Shown here piece after piece: positions 17,289 to 28,024 of a DNA stretch of 64,000 nucleotides. The stretch's first letter is position 1. Each line of letters begins with the position of its first letter. The notes beneath the pieces were generated by a model. That model did no database searches, was not told the DNA's origin, and saw nothing but the letters and a program-made list of their open reading frames with translations. This DNA comes from Levilactobacillus hammesii DSM 16381 (lineage in GTDB: Bacteria; Bacillota; Bacilli; Lactobacillales; Lactobacillaceae), in contig NZ_AZFS01000046.1 in the NCBI RefSeq assembly GCF_001434395.1, positions 112,904-176,903 of the forward strand, read 5' to 3'. Both the position numbers and the translations under genes were made by a program.

Positions 17289-18173
17289 ATGTCAAAGAAA
17301 CGCTGGTGGCAAGGGCTGGGCTTACTACTCGTGGTAGGTCTGGGCCTCTTTGCTTATCAAACGCGCGAGGTCAGCCACGCGGGTGAATCCATCACGGCGG
17401 TGGGGTCAACGGCCCTGCAACCCCTGGTGGAAGCAGCCGGTGAGCAGTATACGGGTGAACACCTGGGAACGTTTGTGAACGTTCAGGGTGGGGGGACCGG
17501 AACGGGATTGAGCCAGATTCAAGAGGGCGCCGTTCAGATTGGTAACTCAGATCTTTTCGCTGGTGAGCAAAAGGGAATTAACGCCAGCGCACTGGTTGAT
17601 CACCGCGTGGCCGTAGTTGGTATTACACCGATTGTGAACAAGAAGGCCGGCGTGGACCAGTTGACGACCGCACAATTAATTAAAGTCTTTACGGGCAAGG
17701 TGACGAATTGGCGCGAAGTGGGCGGGGAAAACCGACCGATCGTGTTGGTTAACCGGGCGCAAGGGAGTGGCACGCGGGCCACGTTCGAGCAGTTCGGGTT
17801 AGCGGGTCATCAGTCTAAGACCGCACAAGAACAAGATTCATCGGGGATGGTTCGCCAAATTGTGGCAACCACACCAGGCGCCATTAGTTATGTCGCGTTT
17901 TCTTACGTGAATAAGACCGTACAGGCGATTTCTTTAGATCACGTGGACCCAACCGAAGCCAATGTGATCACGAACAAGTGGCGCATCTGGTCGTACGAGC
18001 ATCTCTACACCAAGGGCCAACCGACGGGCTTAACCAAGAAGTTTGTGCATTACATTCAATCACCAGCTATTCAGAAGACCTTGGTGCGCCAACTGGGTTA
18101 CTTGTCGCCGGATCAGATGCAGGTTGAACGTGATGCAAATGGTCAGATTACGAAATTGGAGGGCGCTAAGTGA
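17289..18173 (+). CDS. pstS: PstS, phosphate-binding protein of the Pst ABC transporter
   Basis: This 294-residue extracellular binding protein captures phosphate for PstCAB. One N-terminal hydrophobic segment (about 7-23) is followed by the mature domain beginning ITAVGSTALQPLVEAAGEQY. Ligand-loop motifs are GGGTGTGLSQIQEG and VNRAQGSGTRATFEQF. There is no Cys after the hydrophobic segment, so no lipobox; the protein would stay attached by an uncleaved helix or be released. It is the first gene behind the Pho box and overlaps pstC by one base (TGATG). Confidence 0.93.
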   Translation: MSKKRWWQGLGLLLVVGLGLFAYQTREVSHAGESITAVGSTALQPLVEAAGEQYTGEHLGTFVNVQGGGTGTGLSQIQEGAVQIGNSDLFAGEQKGINASALVDHRVAVVGITPIVNKKAGVDQLTTAQLIKVFTGKVTNWREVGGENRPIVLVNRAQGSGTRATFEQFGLAGHQSKTAQEQDSSGMVRQIVATTPGAISYVAFSYVNKTVQAISLDHVDPTEANVITNKWRIWSYEHLYTKGQPTGLTKKFVHYIQSPAIQKTLVRQLGYLSPDQMQVERDANGQITKLEGAK

Positions 18174-19102
18174 TGAAAACCACAGAACAATTGGAACACC
18201 AGCTTAAGCGTCATTCCAAGGCAGCAAAACTAGAAATTTGGGGGAAGTTTATCAGTTTCTCCGCACTGCTCCTGATTGTGGCAGTAGTCGTTGCCATCAT
18301 TGGGTTTGTGGCTTCCAAAGGACTAGCTACGTTCTTCAGCAACCACGTGAGTCTCTGGGACTTTCTTTCCGGGAAGAGTTGGAATCCTGGCGTGACGGAT
18401 GCCCACGGTAAGCCGGAAGTGGGCGCCCTGCCGATGATTGTGGGTTCGTTCCTGATAACCGTATTGTCGGCGATTGTGGCCACACCGTTTGCCATTGGAA
18501 CGGCCGTCTTTATGAATGAAATCTCGCCTAACAAGGGGGCAAAGATTCTTCAACCGGTCACCGAGTTGTTGGTTGGGATTCCCTCCGTTGTGTACGGGTT
18601 CATTGGACTGTCCGTTGTGGTGCCCGTCACGCGTGCTATCTTTGGTGGCAGTGGGTTTGGGATCCTTTCGGGAACCTGCGTGCTCTTCGTCATGATTCTA
18701 CCCACGGTTACGTCGATGAGTGTGGACGCCTTGCGAGCCGTACCACGGTACTATCGGGAGGCCTCGCTGGCACTGGGCGCCACCCAATGGCAGACCATCT
18801 ACAAGGTGGTCCTGCGGGCGGCGACACCGGGCATGATGACGGCTGTGGTCTTTGGGATGGCCCGGGCGTTCGGTGAAGCCTTGGCCGTTCAAATGGTGAT
18901 TGGAAATGCCGCGTTGATGCCAGGCAGCTTAGTTGACCCGGCTTCGACGCTGACCTCCGTACTGACTACGGGGATTGGAAACACCGTCATGGGGTCACTT
19001 CAGAACAATGCACTTTGGTCACTGGCACTGGTTCTGCTCCTCATGTCGTTAGTCTTTAACCTGATCATTCGCTTGATCGGTCGAAAGGGGCGTCTCCAGT
19101 AG
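18173..19102 (+). CDS. pstC: PstC, phosphate transporter permease
   Basis: This 309-residue inner-membrane permease is half of the Pst channel. Six main helices follow a charged N-terminal 30 residues. The ABC-permease coupling loop reads YREASLALGATQWQTIYKVVLRAATPG (about 200-226). The ATG at 18173 overlaps the pstS stop; a GTG three bases earlier is possible but less likely. It is followed directly by pstA. Confidence 0.94.
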   Translation: MKTTEQLEHQLKRHSKAAKLEIWGKFISFSALLLIVAVVVAIIGFVASKGLATFFSNHVSLWDFLSGKSWNPGVTDAHGKPEVGALPMIVGSFLITVLSAIVATPFAIGTAVFMNEISPNKGAKILQPVTELLVGIPSVVYGFIGLSVVVPVTRAIFGGSGFGILSGTCVLFVMILPTVTSMSVDALRAVPRYYREASLALGATQWQTIYKVVLRAATPGMMTAVVFGMARAFGEALAVQMVIGNAALMPGSLVDPASTLTSVLTTGIGNTVMGSLQNNALWSLALVLLLMSLVFNLIIRLIGRKGRLQ

Positions 19103-19104
19103 TG

Positions 19105-19989
19105 ATGAATCCAAAAACGCAAAATAAAGTGGCAATTGGGACGTTGTACGGAATTGCTGGGTTAGTTGTCTTGATTTTAATGGCGCTTCTCGGCTATATT
19201 CTGGTCAGCGGCCTGCCACAACTGAGTTGGCATTTCTTAACGGCACCCGCCAAGGCCTTCCTTAAGGGTGGGGGTGTGGGCATTCAGCTGTACAACTCAT
19301 TTTACCTGCTGATTTTGGCCATGTTGATTTCCTTTCCCATTGCATTGGGAGCGGCGATTTACCTCTATGAATATGCGAAAGACAATTGGGTGACGACCAC
19401 CATTCGAACGGCCATCGAAATTCTCAGTTCGTTGCCGTCCGTGGTCGTGGGACTCTTTGGTTTTCTGTTCTTCGTGGTGAAGTTGAACCTGGGCTTCTCG
19501 ATTCTTTCGGGGGCGTTTGCCCTGACGTTCTTCAATCTCCCCTTGCTAACACGGAGCATTGAAGATTCCTTGCGAACGATTGATACGACGCAGCGTGAAG
19601 GGGGACTGGCCCTGGGGCTGTCCCGGTGGGAGACGGTCACACGGGTAATCCTTCCCGCGGCCGTGCCCAGCATTTTAACCGGGGTGATTCTGAGTGCTGG
19701 CCGGGTGTTCGGTGAAGCTGCCGCCCTGATTTACACGGCCGGTCAGAGTGCGCCTGCGCTAGACTTTACCGACTGGAATCCCTTCAACATCTCCAGTCCG
19801 CTGAACCCCATGCGGCCCGCCGAAACGTTAGCGGTACACATCTGGAAGATTAACTCTGAGGGGATCATGCCGGACGCAAAAGCTATTTCATCCGGTTCCT
19901 CGGCCGTCTTAGTTCTCGCCATTCTGTTGTTCAACTTTGCCGCCCGGTATCTCGGTAAGCGGCTGTACAAACGCTTAACGTCAGCGTAA
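19105..19989 (+). CDS. pstA: PstA, phosphate transporter permease
   Basis: This 294-residue permease partners PstC. The coupling motif is [27 protein letters not shown] (about 165-191). Near the C-terminus the usual PstA segment [12 protein letters not shown] is seen. A GTG at 19102 overlaps the pstC stop; the adjacent ATG at 19105 is taken as the start. No separate promoter is visible, so it depends on the pstS promoter. Confidence 0.94.
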   Translation: MNPKTQNKVAIGTLYGIAGLVVLILMALLGYILVSGLPQLSWHFLTAPAKAFLKGGGVGIQLYNSFYLLILAMLISFPIALGAAIYLYEYAKDNWVTTTIRTAIEILSSLPSVVVGLFGFLFFVVKLNLGFSILSGAFALTFFNLPLLTRSIEDSLRTIDTTQREGGLALGLSRWETVTRVILPAAVPSILTGVILSAGRVFGEAAALIYTAGQSAPALDFTDWNPFNISSPLNPMRPAETLAVHIWKINSEGIMPDAKAISSGSSAVLVLAILLFNFAARYLGKRLYKRLTSA

Positions 19990-20002
19990 AGGAGGTTGGC
20001 CC

Positions 20003-20827
20003 ATGTTCTTGAGTAATGACCTTACACAAAATACGGAAATGTTGGAGCGCCACGTGGTTCAGCCGACTGATCCGCAACACCCAACTATTTTATCCACGGA
20101 AGATCTGCACGTCTACTATGGTAAAAAGGAAGCCATTTCCGAGGGAGACTTGCGGTTCGCTAGTAATCAGATTACCGCGTTGATTGGGCCATCCGGGTCG
20201 GGGAAGTCCACCTTTCTGCGGTCGCTGAACCGGATGAACGATCGAATTGCCACGGTGACGGGGAAAATTATGTACCGCGGCGTGGATATTAATCAGCCCG
20301 ATATTGACGTCTACGAGATGCGCCGGCGGGTCGGCATGGTTTTCCAACGGCCCAACCCGTTTGCCAAATCGATCTACGATAACATTGCCTTTGCACTGCG
20401 ACTACGGGGCGTGACCGATAAACACGTGTTAGATGAAATCGTAGAAACCTCTCTTAAGCAGGCGGCGCTGTGGAATCAGGTCAAAGATGATCTGAACAAG
20501 AGTGCCTTAGCGCTTTCGGGGGGGCAGGCCCAGCGTCTGTGTATTGCCCGGGCCATTGCCGTTAAGCCGGATATCCTCCTACTGGATGAACCGGCAAGCG
20601 CTTTGGACCCCGTCTCAACCAGTCAGTTAGAAGATACGTTGTTGGACCTTAAGCAGCACTACAGCATCATTATTGTGACGCATAACATGCAACAAGCCGG
20701 TCGGATCAGTGAATATACGGCATTTTTCAATCAGGGGCGCGTGTTGGAATACGACACGACGAGCCATATTTTCACCAATCCACAGGTTCAGATCACCAGT
20801 GATTATGTTTCGGGGAACTTCGGCTAA
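20003..20827 (+). CDS. pstB: PstB ATPase, copy with N-terminal extension
   Basis: This 274-residue ABC ATPase energises phosphate import. Walker A is GPSGSGKST, the signature ALSGGQAQR and Walker [14 protein letters not shown]. An extra 30 residues precede the first strand ([20 protein letters not shown]...), absent from the second copy. The signature SGGQAQR and DEPAS differ slightly from the SGGQQQR and DEPTS of the neighbour. Two pstB genes in tandem are common in lactobacilli and other Firmicutes; whether they form a heterodimer is not known from the sequence. AAGGAGG precedes the ATG. Confidence 0.94.
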   Translation: MFLSNDLTQNTEMLERHVVQPTDPQHPTILSTEDLHVYYGKKEAISEGDLRFASNQITALIGPSGSGKSTFLRSLNRMNDRIATVTGKIMYRGVDINQPDIDVYEMRRRVGMVFQRPNPFAKSIYDNIAFALRLRGVTDKHVLDEIVETSLKQAALWNQVKDDLNKSALALSGGQAQRLCIARAIAVKPDILLLDEPASALDPVSTSQLEDTLLDLKQHYSIIIVTHNMQQAGRISEYTAFFNQGRVLEYDTTSHIFTNPQVQITSDYVSGNFG

Positions 20828-20845
20828 CGAGGAGGAAGATTGATA

Positions 20846-21604
20846 ATGAGTAAGGAAATTTTAACGACGCAGGACCTGCATTTGTACTATGGGGAAAAAG
20901 AAGCTTTAAAGGGGATCAACCTGAACTTTGAGGCCAAGGGGATTACGGCCTTGATTGGACCATCCGGTTGTGGAAAATCCACGTACTTGCGGACGCTGAA
21001 TCGAATGAATGACTTGATTCCTAACGTGACGATTACGGGGACCATCAAGTTTAAGGGACAGAATCTTTACGCACCGAGTGCTGACACCGTTCAGATTCGT
21101 AAGGAGATCGGCATGGTGTTTCAGCAACCCAATCCGTTTCCGTTCTCGATTTACGACAACGTCATCTATGGTCTCCGCATCGCGGGCGAGAAGAATAAGG
21201 AAAAGTTAGATGCCGTGGTCGAAAAATCCCTGCGCCAAGCCGCCGTTTGGGACGAGGTCAAAGATCATTTGCATGAGAGTGCATTGGCCCTGTCCGGGGG
21301 GCAACAACAACGGGTCTGCATTGCGCGGGTCCTAGCCGTTTCTCCGGAAATCATTCTGTTGGATGAGCCAACTAGTGCCCTTGATCCCGTTTCAAGTAGT
21401 CAAATTGAAACAACCCTCTTGAATTTACGCCACGATTATACGATCATTACAGTAACCCATAATCTCCAACAAGCCTCACGAATTGCGGATCGGACCGCTT
21501 TCTTTATGAACGGTGAGTTGGTGGAAGTGGACCAAACTAAGAATATTTTCATGAATCCCGCTGAAAAGCAGACGGAAGATTATATTAGCGGTCGATTCGG
21601 TTAA
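20846..21604 (+). CDS. pstB: PstB ATPase, second copy
   Basis: This 252-residue ABC ATPase is of standard PstB length. Walker A is GPSGCGKST, the signature ALSGGQQQR, Walker [14 protein letters not shown] and the H-loop TVTHN. The ATG at 20846 follows GAGGAGG with suitable spacing; the frame can be read from a TTG six bases earlier. It is roughly 60 percent identical by eye to the previous gene in the nucleotide-binding core, so a gene duplication is likely. It is followed 11 bases later by phoU. Confidence 0.94.
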   Translation: MSKEILTTQDLHLYYGEKEALKGINLNFEAKGITALIGPSGCGKSTYLRTLNRMNDLIPNVTITGTIKFKGQNLYAPSADTVQIRKEIGMVFQQPNPFPFSIYDNVIYGLRIAGEKNKEKLDAVVEKSLRQAAVWDEVKDHLHESALALSGGQQQRVCIARVLAVSPEIILLDEPTSALDPVSSSQIETTLLNLRHDYTIITVTHNLQQASRIADRTAFFMNGELVEVDQTKNIFMNPAEKQTEDYISGRFG

Positions 21605-21615
21605 GGAGGCAAGTT

Positions 21616-22293
21616 ATGCGTAGATTATTTGATGATGAGTTAGCGGAGCTAGACGCAGACTTTACGGAAATGGGGATGCTGGTCAGCGAAGTGGTTCAGC
21701 AGGCGGTAGATGCATTCATGAACCGTGACGCGGTAGCCGCTCAGAAACTGATTGACCATGACCATGAGATCAACCAACGTGAAATCGCTCTAGAGCAGAA
21801 GACCTTCGAAATGATTGCGTTGTACCAACCTGTGACAACGGATCTACGGGAAATTGTGACCATCTTAAAGGCAGTGTCGGAACTGGAACGTGCGGCGGAC
21901 CATGCCCGCAATGTGGCCCATTCGGCCATTAAGTTTGGGAGTAAACAGAAGATCCCCGTGTTAGAGCAATTGATCGGGGAGATGAGTCAGATTACGACGC
22001 AGATGATTCGCGAAGTTCTGGCGGCATACGTGAATAAGGACGATCACGCTGCTCGTGAATTAGCGGAAGTGGACCGTAAGCTGGATCAGCTGAACCACCA
22101 AATCCGGGCGGACAGCTATCAACAGATGCGGATGGACCCAGCGTTTGAGACGGGGGCGTCCATCTACCTCAATGTGGCGCAAGACCTCAGCCGAATTGGC
22201 GATTACGTCACGAACGTCTGTGAGTGGATTGTTTATCGCAAGTCCGGTCAGATCGTTGAACTGAACCCAGCTAATTCGGATAGTCCCAACTAG
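21616..22293 (+). CDS. phoU: PhoU, phosphate signalling regulator
   Basis: This 225-residue all-helical protein has the two-repeat PhoU layout, each repeat bearing an acidic metal-binding signature (ELERAADHARNVAH near 95 and DLSRIGDYVTNVCE near 195). PhoU links the Pst transporter to the PhoR kinase and restrains phosphate uptake. It is last in the pst operon, behind AAGGAGG, with a terminator 56 bases on. Confidence 0.95.
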   Translation: MRRLFDDELAELDADFTEMGMLVSEVVQQAVDAFMNRDAVAAQKLIDHDHEINQREIALEQKTFEMIALYQPVTTDLREIVTILKAVSELERAADHARNVAHSAIKFGSKQKIPVLEQLIGEMSQITTQMIREVLAAYVNKDDHAARELAEVDRKLDQLNHQIRADSYQQMRMDPAFETGASIYLNVAQDLSRIGDYVTNVCEWIVYRKSGQIVELNPANSDSPN

Positions 22294-22348
22294 AATGGCG
22301 TTTGTCATACACCTCTAAAATTTAATCTAACCTGAAGATTTACCGAAA

Positions 22349-22389
22349 CGGCCACTGGAAACTTGCTTTCAGTGGCCGCTTTCGTTATT
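22349..22389 (+). terminator. Terminator of the pst-phoU operon
   Basis: CGGCCACTG/CAGTGGCCG followed by CTTTCGTTATT. Confidence 0.85.
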
Positions 22390-22434
22390 CTTGCCATAAT
22401 AGGAATCATGACTAAAGAAAAGGAGTGTCCGCCG

Positions 22435-22773
22435 ATGGCAGCTAAAAAACGTTTTGTCCGTTCTCGCACCAACCGCTTAGTGGGAGGTGTTCTGGGCGGA
22501 ATCGCCGATCATTTTGGCTGGAATGCCAATCTTTTACGGGTTATCTATGTTTTGGTGACCCTATTTACCCCCTTCGTGCACGTGATCTTGGGGCTGGCCG
22601 TTTATGTGATCTTATACACGTTTATGCCCTTAGAGGATCGGGCAGAGGGCAGTGGCCCCAGCTTTAGTGATCTCTTCCGTGGGGCTAGTCCGGCGCCTAA
22701 GGATAGTGGGCGTAAGGTCATTCACGATGTGACGGAGCAGGATGTTAAGGATTCACACAAGGACGGTGAATAA
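22435..22773 (+). CDS. PspC-domain membrane protein (YvlC-like)
   Basis: This 112-residue protein has an N-terminal PspC domain: basic start RFVRSRTNRLVGGVLGGIADHFG, then LLRVIYVLVTLFTPFVHVILGLAVYVILYTFMP, and an acidic soluble tail. PspC proteins take part in envelope-stress responses. The ATG at 22435 is preceded by AAAGGAG. The next gene, a YvlD-type holin-like protein, starts 2 bases after the stop; the same pair occurs as yvlC-yvlD in B. subtilis. Confidence 0.87.
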   Translation: MAAKKRFVRSRTNRLVGGVLGGIADHFGWNANLLRVIYVLVTLFTPFVHVILGLAVYVILYTFMPLEDRAEGSGPSFSDLFRGASPAPKDSGRKVIHDVTEQDVKDSHKDGE

Positions 22774-22774
22774 C

Positions 22775-23146
22775 ATGGGTTTTTGGACTCGAATTCTAGT
22801 CAACGCCGTGATTTTCCTGGCGTTGGCTGGTTTTTTTCAAAGCTCGATGGCGGGAGGTTTGCAGAACGCCTTTTACGTCTCAAGCATTGGCATTGCTTTG
22901 CTGGCGAGTTTTGTGTTGGCATTACTCAATGCGGTGGTTAAGCCGATTTTGTTCGTGCTGTCGCTGCCCATAACCGTGTTGACGCTGGGCTTGTTTAGCG
23001 TTGTCATCAATGCGATTATGCTGGAATTGACGTCCTGGTTTGTGGGCAGCAACTTTGCCTTTTCGTCGTTTTGGATCACGATGATGGTGGCCGTCATCAT
23101 GTCAATCTTTAATGCCATCATCAGCGACCATTTCGCCCACAATTAA
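22775..23146 (+). CDS. YvlD-type four-helix membrane protein (phage holin family 4)
   Basis: This 123-residue protein has four hydrophobic helices, as in the PF04020 'phage holin family 4' that includes B. subtilis YvlD. Despite the name there is no phage context here. The segment ALLNAVVKPILFVLSLPITVLTLGLFSVVINAIML is the conserved core. It starts 2 bases after the PspC gene, so the two are cotranscribed and probably both belong to envelope-stress functions. Confidence 0.85.
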   Translation: MGFWTRILVNAVIFLALAGFFQSSMAGGLQNAFYVSSIGIALLASFVLALLNAVVKPILFVLSLPITVLTLGLFSVVINAIMLELTSWFVGSNFAFSSFWITMMVAVIMSIFNAIISDHFAHN

Positions 23147-23234
23147 GTTACCCGATACGGGTGAATTTGGTAGGAGTAACCCCAGTAAAGTGCTAAAATT
23201 AAAGTAGTTCACTATGCAATAAGGAGGAACTCCT

Positions 23235-24170
23235 ATGCCAGAAAGTGTTACAGTGGCTGATCTTGTGAAAGCCAACCGGTTAGATGTCTATTCCGGCGAG
23301 GATCACTTGGATCGGCTGATTACAACCAGTGATATTTCACGTCCCGGTTTGGAATTGACCGGGTACTTTAACTATTATCCAGCTAAACGAATTCAACTGT
23401 TAGGGATTACGGAAACATCCTTCGCTAAGGGGATGACCCACGAAAAGATCCTCGACGTGATGCGGAAGATGTGTCAACCGGAGACGCCGGCGTTCGTGAT
23501 TTCCACACAACTCGATCCACCAGAAGAACTGAAACAGTCCGCTGAGGAGGCTGAGATCCCAATCTTGGGAACCAAGCTGACCACCTCACGGGTGTTAAGT
23601 AACATGACCAACTTTCTTGAAGGCAAGCTCGCCGAACGGCAGTCCGTTCACGGAGTGCTGGTCGATATCTATGGGGTTGGGGTCATGATTACCGGGGATT
23701 CCGGGGTAGGTAAAAGTGAAACCGCTTTGGAATTGGTTAAGCGTGGTCACCGGCTAATTGCTGACGACCGGGTTGAAGTCTATCAACAAGACGAACAGAC
23801 CCTGGTTGGGGCAGCACCTGCAATCTTAAGCCACCTGCTAGAAATCCGGGGAATTGGGATTATCGATGTCATGAATCTGTTTGGTGCCGGTGCTGTTCGT
23901 GCCGAAACCGATATCGATTTAATTGTGCATCTACAAGCCTGGAAGGACGATAATCACTTCGATCGACTCGGCAATAACAGTGAATCACAGAAGTTCTTTG
24001 ATGTGGTGGTGCCTAAGATTACGATTCCAGTTAGAACTGGGCGTAACTTGGCCATTATCGTTGAAGCGGCGGCGATGAACTTCCGGGCCCGTTCTATGGG
24101 TTACGATGCCACCAAAGTCTTTGATGAGAACTTGAATCGTTTGATTAAGCAAAACTCACAAAACAAATAG
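23235..24170 (+). CDS. hprK: HPr kinase/phosphorylase
   Basis: This 311-residue bifunctional enzyme phosphorylates HPr on Ser46 with ATP or PPi and also removes the phosphate, setting carbon catabolite control through CcpA. The C-terminal catalytic half has the P-loop GDSGVGKSE (about 153-161), a catalytic His in [14 protein letters not shown], and the HprK signature [21 protein letters not shown] (about 202-222). Length and motifs are normal. AAGGAGG precedes the ATG. lgt follows 5 bases after the stop, as in most Lactobacillales. Confidence 0.97.
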   Translation: MPESVTVADLVKANRLDVYSGEDHLDRLITTSDISRPGLELTGYFNYYPAKRIQLLGITETSFAKGMTHEKILDVMRKMCQPETPAFVISTQLDPPEELKQSAEEAEIPILGTKLTTSRVLSNMTNFLEGKLAERQSVHGVLVDIYGVGVMITGDSGVGKSETALELVKRGHRLIADDRVEVYQQDEQTLVGAAPAILSHLLEIRGIGIIDVMNLFGAGAVRAETDIDLIVHLQAWKDDNHFDRLGNNSESQKFFDVVVPKITIPVRTGRNLAIIVEAAAMNFRARSMGYDATKVFDENLNRLIKQNSQNK

Positions 24171-24175
24171 GGGAG

Positions 24176-25039
24176 ATGGGCGTTATTTTTTCACCAATCA
24201 TGGCGGCGCTTAATCCCATCGCCATTCATTTAGGCCCTATTGCGGTGCACTGGTATGGCGTCATCATTGCCACTGGTGTGGTCATTGCGGTGATTCTAGC
24301 CGTGCGCGAGGGCCGTCGTCGGGGGATCAATCCCGATGACATTTACGATATGATTCTGTGGGCGTTACCGGCGGCGTTGATTGCGGCACGGGCCTATTAC
24401 GTTATTTTTCAATGGCCGTATTATGCCAAACATCCCGGCGAGATTATTGCCATTTGGGATGGGGGGATCGCCATCTATGGCTCGTTGATTGGGGCTGGAC
24501 TGGTGGTGTTCTTCTTCTGCCGGTCGCGGTTCATCCCGGTTTGGTTAATGTTGGATGTTGCAGCACCAACCGTTATCCTGGGACAGGCCATTGGACGGTG
24601 GGGGAACTTCATGAATCAGGAAGCGTTTGGGCGGATTACCAGTCTTGCCTTTCTGCAGGGCCTTCATCTGCCGAACTTTATCGTTAATCAAATGCTGATT
24701 AATGGCGCTTACCGCCAGCCGACATTTCTGTATGAATCGACTTGGGATCTGCTCGGCTTCATCGTGCTCATGAGTTTACGGCATACGCCTGAGCTCTTTA
24801 AGCAGGGTGAAGTCTTCCTGAGCTATGTTTTGTGGTATTCATTTGGGCGTTTCTTCATCGAAGGCATGCGGACTGACAGTCTCATGTTGTTCGGTGGCTT
24901 ACGTGTGTCACAGTTGCTTTCGGTGGTCCTGTTCGTGGGGGCCCTGATAATCTGGATTTACCGGCGGCGCCAACAGGTTGCGCCGATGGCCTATCTGGAT
25001 GGCAATCCGTTCCGTGAACAATCTAAACTTTCTAAATAA
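24176..25039 (+). CDS. lgt: Prolipoprotein diacylglyceryl transferase
   Basis: This integral membrane enzyme moves diacylglycerol from phosphatidylglycerol to the lipobox Cys of prolipoproteins. Seen are HWYG (about 25-28), the Lgt signature [13 protein letters not shown] (about 141-153) and [12 protein letters not shown] near the C-terminus. The start is uncertain: ATG 24176 directly abuts GGGGAG, which is too close for normal use, while the next in-frame ATG at 24200 has no ribosome binding site. The product is 287 or 279 residues. It sits between hprK and gpsA in the conserved order. Confidence 0.93.
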   Translation: MGVIFSPIMAALNPIAIHLGPIAVHWYGVIIATGVVIAVILAVREGRRRGINPDDIYDMILWALPAALIAARAYYVIFQWPYYAKHPGEIIAIWDGGIAIYGSLIGAGLVVFFFCRSRFIPVWLMLDVAAPTVILGQAIGRWGNFMNQEAFGRITSLAFLQGLHLPNFIVNQMLINGAYRQPTFLYESTWDLLGFIVLMSLRHTPELFKQGEVFLSYVLWYSFGRFFIEGMRTDSLMLFGGLRVSQLLSVVLFVGALIIWIYRRRQQVAPMAYLDGNPFREQSKLSK

Positions 25040-25054
25040 GGAGAATCCATTACT

Positions 25055-26068
25055 ATGTCAGAGAAAATTGCAGTACTCGGTGCCGGTTCGTGGGGGTCAA
25101 TCCTAGCGAGTGTCCTGGATGAAAATGGGAATGACGTCCGCCTATGGTCGTACAATCCCAAGCAAGTTGAGGAACTGAACACGGCCCACACGAACTCGCA
25201 TTATATTAAAGACTTTAAGTTTTCTCCTTCGTTAGTAGCCTACTCCGACTTGGCCAGTGCGTTAGCTGATGTGCAAACGATTCTGTTTGTCGTTCCCACG
25301 AAGGCCGTGCGCTCTGTCGCAGGTCAAGTGGCCACTATCTTGCAAAAGACGGGCATTCAGCCAGCCTTGATCCACGCCAGCAAGGGGATCGAGCAGAAGA
25401 CCTACAAGCGGATTTCGCAGGTCTTGGCTGAGGAAATTCCAGCGGCTAACCGCAAGTCGATTACAGTCTTGTCTGGCCCAAGTCATGCCGAAGATGTGGC
25501 ACGGCATGATTTGACGCTGGTGACGGCTGCTAGTGAGAGTTTAGATGCGGCGAAGCACACACAAAAGTTGTTCATGACCAACTACTTCCGGGTCTACACC
25601 AACCCCGATATTATTGGGGTTGAAATTGGCGCGGCACTGAAAAACATCATTGCTTTAGGTGCCGGCGCTCTGCATGGCTTGGGTTATGGGGATAACGCCA
25701 AGGCCGCTCTGATGACCCGGGGGTTAGCCGAAATTTCACGGTTAGGAACATCCTTTGGGGCCGACCCGATGACCTTTATCGGTTTGTCCGGTGTGGGTGA
25801 CATCATTGTCACGGCAACGAGTGCCAATTCACGGAACTGGCGGGCTGGTGACGAGTTAGGGCGTGGCGAAGCGCTTGACGATGTCATCAACCATATGGGG
25901 ATGGTGATCGAAGGGGTGGCAACGACCAAGGCTGCTTACGAATTATCTAAGCAACGGGGCGTTTCAATGCCTATCACCGAAGCCATCTACCAGGTTCTTT
26001 ATGAGGGTAAAGATATTCGCACGGCCATCTCAGATCTGATGCAACGTGAAGGCCGTTCAGAATTTTAG
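25055..26068 (+). CDS. gpsA: NAD(P)-dependent glycerol-3-phosphate dehydrogenase
   Basis: This 337-residue enzyme reduces dihydroxyacetone phosphate to sn-glycerol-3-phosphate for phospholipid and teichoic acid synthesis. The Rossmann motif is [10 protein letters not shown] (8-17). The GpsA signatures are [13 protein letters not shown] (about 140-152), [34 protein letters not shown] (about 190-223, with the active-site Lys in ALKN) and [22 protein letters not shown] precedes the ATG. galU follows 32 bases later. Confidence 0.96.
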   Translation: MSEKIAVLGAGSWGSILASVLDENGNDVRLWSYNPKQVEELNTAHTNSHYIKDFKFSPSLVAYSDLASALADVQTILFVVPTKAVRSVAGQVATILQKTGIQPALIHASKGIEQKTYKRISQVLAEEIPAANRKSITVLSGPSHAEDVARHDLTLVTAASESLDAAKHTQKLFMTNYFRVYTNPDIIGVEIGAALKNIIALGAGALHGLGYGDNAKAALMTRGLAEISRLGTSFGADPMTFIGLSGVGDIIVTATSANSRNWRAGDELGRGEALDDVINHMGMVIEGVATTKAAYELSKQRGVSMPITEAIYQVLYEGKDIRTAISDLMQREGRSEF

Positions 26069-26100
26069 TTTTTTAGTGGGGATACAGGAGGATACGAATT

Positions 26101-27006
26101 ATGAGAAAAGTTAGAAAAGCAGTCATTCCAGCCGCAGGTCTTGGGACCCGATTCTTACCTGCAACGAAAGCCTTAGCCAAGGAAATGCTCCCGATTGTGG
26201 ACAAGCCAACGATTCAATTCATCGTTGAGGAAGCTCGCAAGTCAGGGATCGAAGACATCGTCATCGTTGACGGTAAATCCAAGCGGTCAATTGAAGACCA
26301 CTTTGATTCTAACCCTGAATTGGAAGCCAACTTGGCGGCCAAGCACAAGGACGAAATGCTTCGGCAAGTTCAAGAGACGACTGGCATGAACCTGTACTTT
26401 ATCCGGCAACCTTACCCACGTGGTTTGGGAGATGCCGTCTTAACGGCGAAGGCCTTCATCGGTGATGAACCCTTTATCGTGATGTTGGGTGATGACATGA
26501 CCGACAGTAAAGTGCCTTTGACCAAGCAGCTGATCGACCGTTATAACGAGACGGGGGCTTCCACGTTAGCCGTTATGCGGGTTCCACACAAGGATACGGC
26601 GAAGTATGGGGTCATCAATCCTTCTGAAGAAACGGCACCGGGTCTTTACAACGTGACGAACTTTGTGGAAAAGCCACAACCGGATGAAGCACCAAGTGAC
26701 TTGGCTATTATTGGCCGGTATCTCTTTACCCCAGAAATTTTTGAAGCTCTGGAAAATACACCGGTTGGTTTGGGTAATGAACTGCAACTGACTGATGCCA
26801 TTGATAACTTAAACAAGACCCAGCGCGTCTTTGCCCACGAATATACCGGCAAGCGGTACGATGTTGGGAACAAGTTCGGCTGGATTCAAACGAACATCGA
26901 ATATGGACTGCAACATCCAGAAACCAAGGATGCTTTGCGGAAGTACATTGAAGAAATGGGTGCCAAATTATCCGCTGAGGATGAAAAAGCAACCAAGTCA
27001 AAATAG
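26101..27006 (+). CDS. galU: UTP-glucose-1-phosphate uridylyltransferase
   Basis: This 301-residue nucleotidyltransferase makes UDP-glucose for wall polysaccharides, glycolipids and the Leloir pathway. It opens with the typical GalU sequence [32 protein letters not shown], followed by GLGDAVL and LGDDMTDS, and [12 protein letters not shown] near the C-terminus. GGAGG precedes the ATG. Confidence 0.97.
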   Translation: MRKVRKAVIPAAGLGTRFLPATKALAKEMLPIVDKPTIQFIVEEARKSGIEDIVIVDGKSKRSIEDHFDSNPELEANLAAKHKDEMLRQVQETTGMNLYFIRQPYPRGLGDAVLTAKAFIGDEPFIVMLGDDMTDSKVPLTKQLIDRYNETGASTLAVMRVPHKDTAKYGVINPSEETAPGLYNVTNFVEKPQPDEAPSDLAIIGRYLFTPEIFEALENTPVGLGNELQLTDAIDNLNKTQRVFAHEYTGKRYDVGNKFGWIQTNIEYGLQHPETKDALRKYIEEMGAKLSAEDEKATKSK

Positions 27007-27072
27007 GTGACAAACTTCCTTTTTGATAGTAAAGTACACTAAAGGCTAAGAGCAGAAGGGAGCGTTAAAAAT

Positions 27073-28014
27073 TTGAAAAATTATGATGTGATTGTCATTG
27101 GTGCAGGTCCCGGCGGTATGACGGGGGCGCTCTACGCTTCACGGGCGAACCTTTCCGTCTTGATGTTGGACCGGGGAATCTATGGTGGCCAGATGAACAA
27201 CACGGCAGCTATTGAGAACTATCCTGGTTTCAAGTCCGTTCTCGGACCGGACCTGGCTAAGGACATGTACGATGGGTCCACACAATTTGGTGCTGACTTT
27301 GCGTATGGCAATGTTGAAAGCATTGAAGATCACGGTGATCACAAGATCGTCAAAACCGACGATGGTGATTACAGTGCCGGTGCCGTTCTGATTGCTTCCG
27401 GCTCTGAATATAAGAAGCTAGGTGTGCCTGGCGAAAATGAATTTGGTGGCCGTGGTGTCTCTTACTGCGCGGTCTGCGACGGTGCTTTCTTTAAGAACCG
27501 TGAAGTTGTCGTTGTTGGTGGTGGCGATTCTGCTATTGAAGAAAGCCTCTACCTGGCAGGGATTACGTCTAAGGTAACCGTTGTGGTTCGGCGTGACCAA
27601 CTGCGGGCCCAAAAGATTATTCAAGACCGGGCTTTTGCTAACGACAAGATTGAATTTGTATGGAACACGAACGTCACTGAAGTCTTAGGTGACGACATGA
27701 AAGTAACAGGTGTGGCAACGAAGAACAATCAAACTGGCGAGACCGGTGAGATTGCTGCCAGCGGTGTCTTCATTTACGTGGGGAACTTACCAATGACCGA
27801 TGCGTTCACCAGCTTGAAGATTACGGATGACAAGGGTTGGATCAAGACCGATGACCGGATGGCCACGGCCGTTCCTGGAATCTTTGCGATCGGTGATGTT
27901 CGGCAAAAGACCTTGCGGCAGATTACGACGGCCGTTGGTGACGGTGGGATTGCGGGCCAAGAAGCGTTCAGTTATCTGGAAGCTTTAAAGGCTAAGGCAA
28001 CCTCCGCGCAATAA
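27073..28014 (+). CDS. trxB: Thioredoxin reductase
   Basis: This 313-residue FAD enzyme reduces thioredoxin with NADPH. Its FAD-binding motif is GAGPGGMTGAL (10-20), the redox pair C-A-V-C at 132-135, the NADPH-binding motif GGGDSAIEESL, and the C-terminal FAD motif AIGDVRQKTLRQITTAVGDGGIAG. The start codon is TTG at 27073, behind GAAGGGAG. In several lactobacilli the next gene is phosphoglucomutase; here trxB ends the cluster with a terminator and a degraded stretch. Confidence 0.96.
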   Translation: MKNYDVIVIGAGPGGMTGALYASRANLSVLMLDRGIYGGQMNNTAAIENYPGFKSVLGPDLAKDMYDGSTQFGADFAYGNVESIEDHGDHKIVKTDDGDYSAGAVLIASGSEYKKLGVPGENEFGGRGVSYCAVCDGAFFKNREVVVVGGGDSAIEESLYLAGITSKVTVVVRRDQLRAQKIIQDRAFANDKIEFVWNTNVTEVLGDDMKVTGVATKNNQTGETGEIAASGVFIYVGNLPMTDAFTSLKITDDKGWIKTDDRMATAVPGIFAIGDVRQKTLRQITTAVGDGGIAGQEAFSYLEALKAKATSAQ

Positions 28015-28024
28015 GGTGTCAATC

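Noticed and set aside
20003..21604. The two pstB genes as a misassembly or single duplicated gene
   Set aside because: They differ throughout (N-terminal extension, SGGQAQR versus SGGQQQR), and tandem pstB genes are usual in this group.
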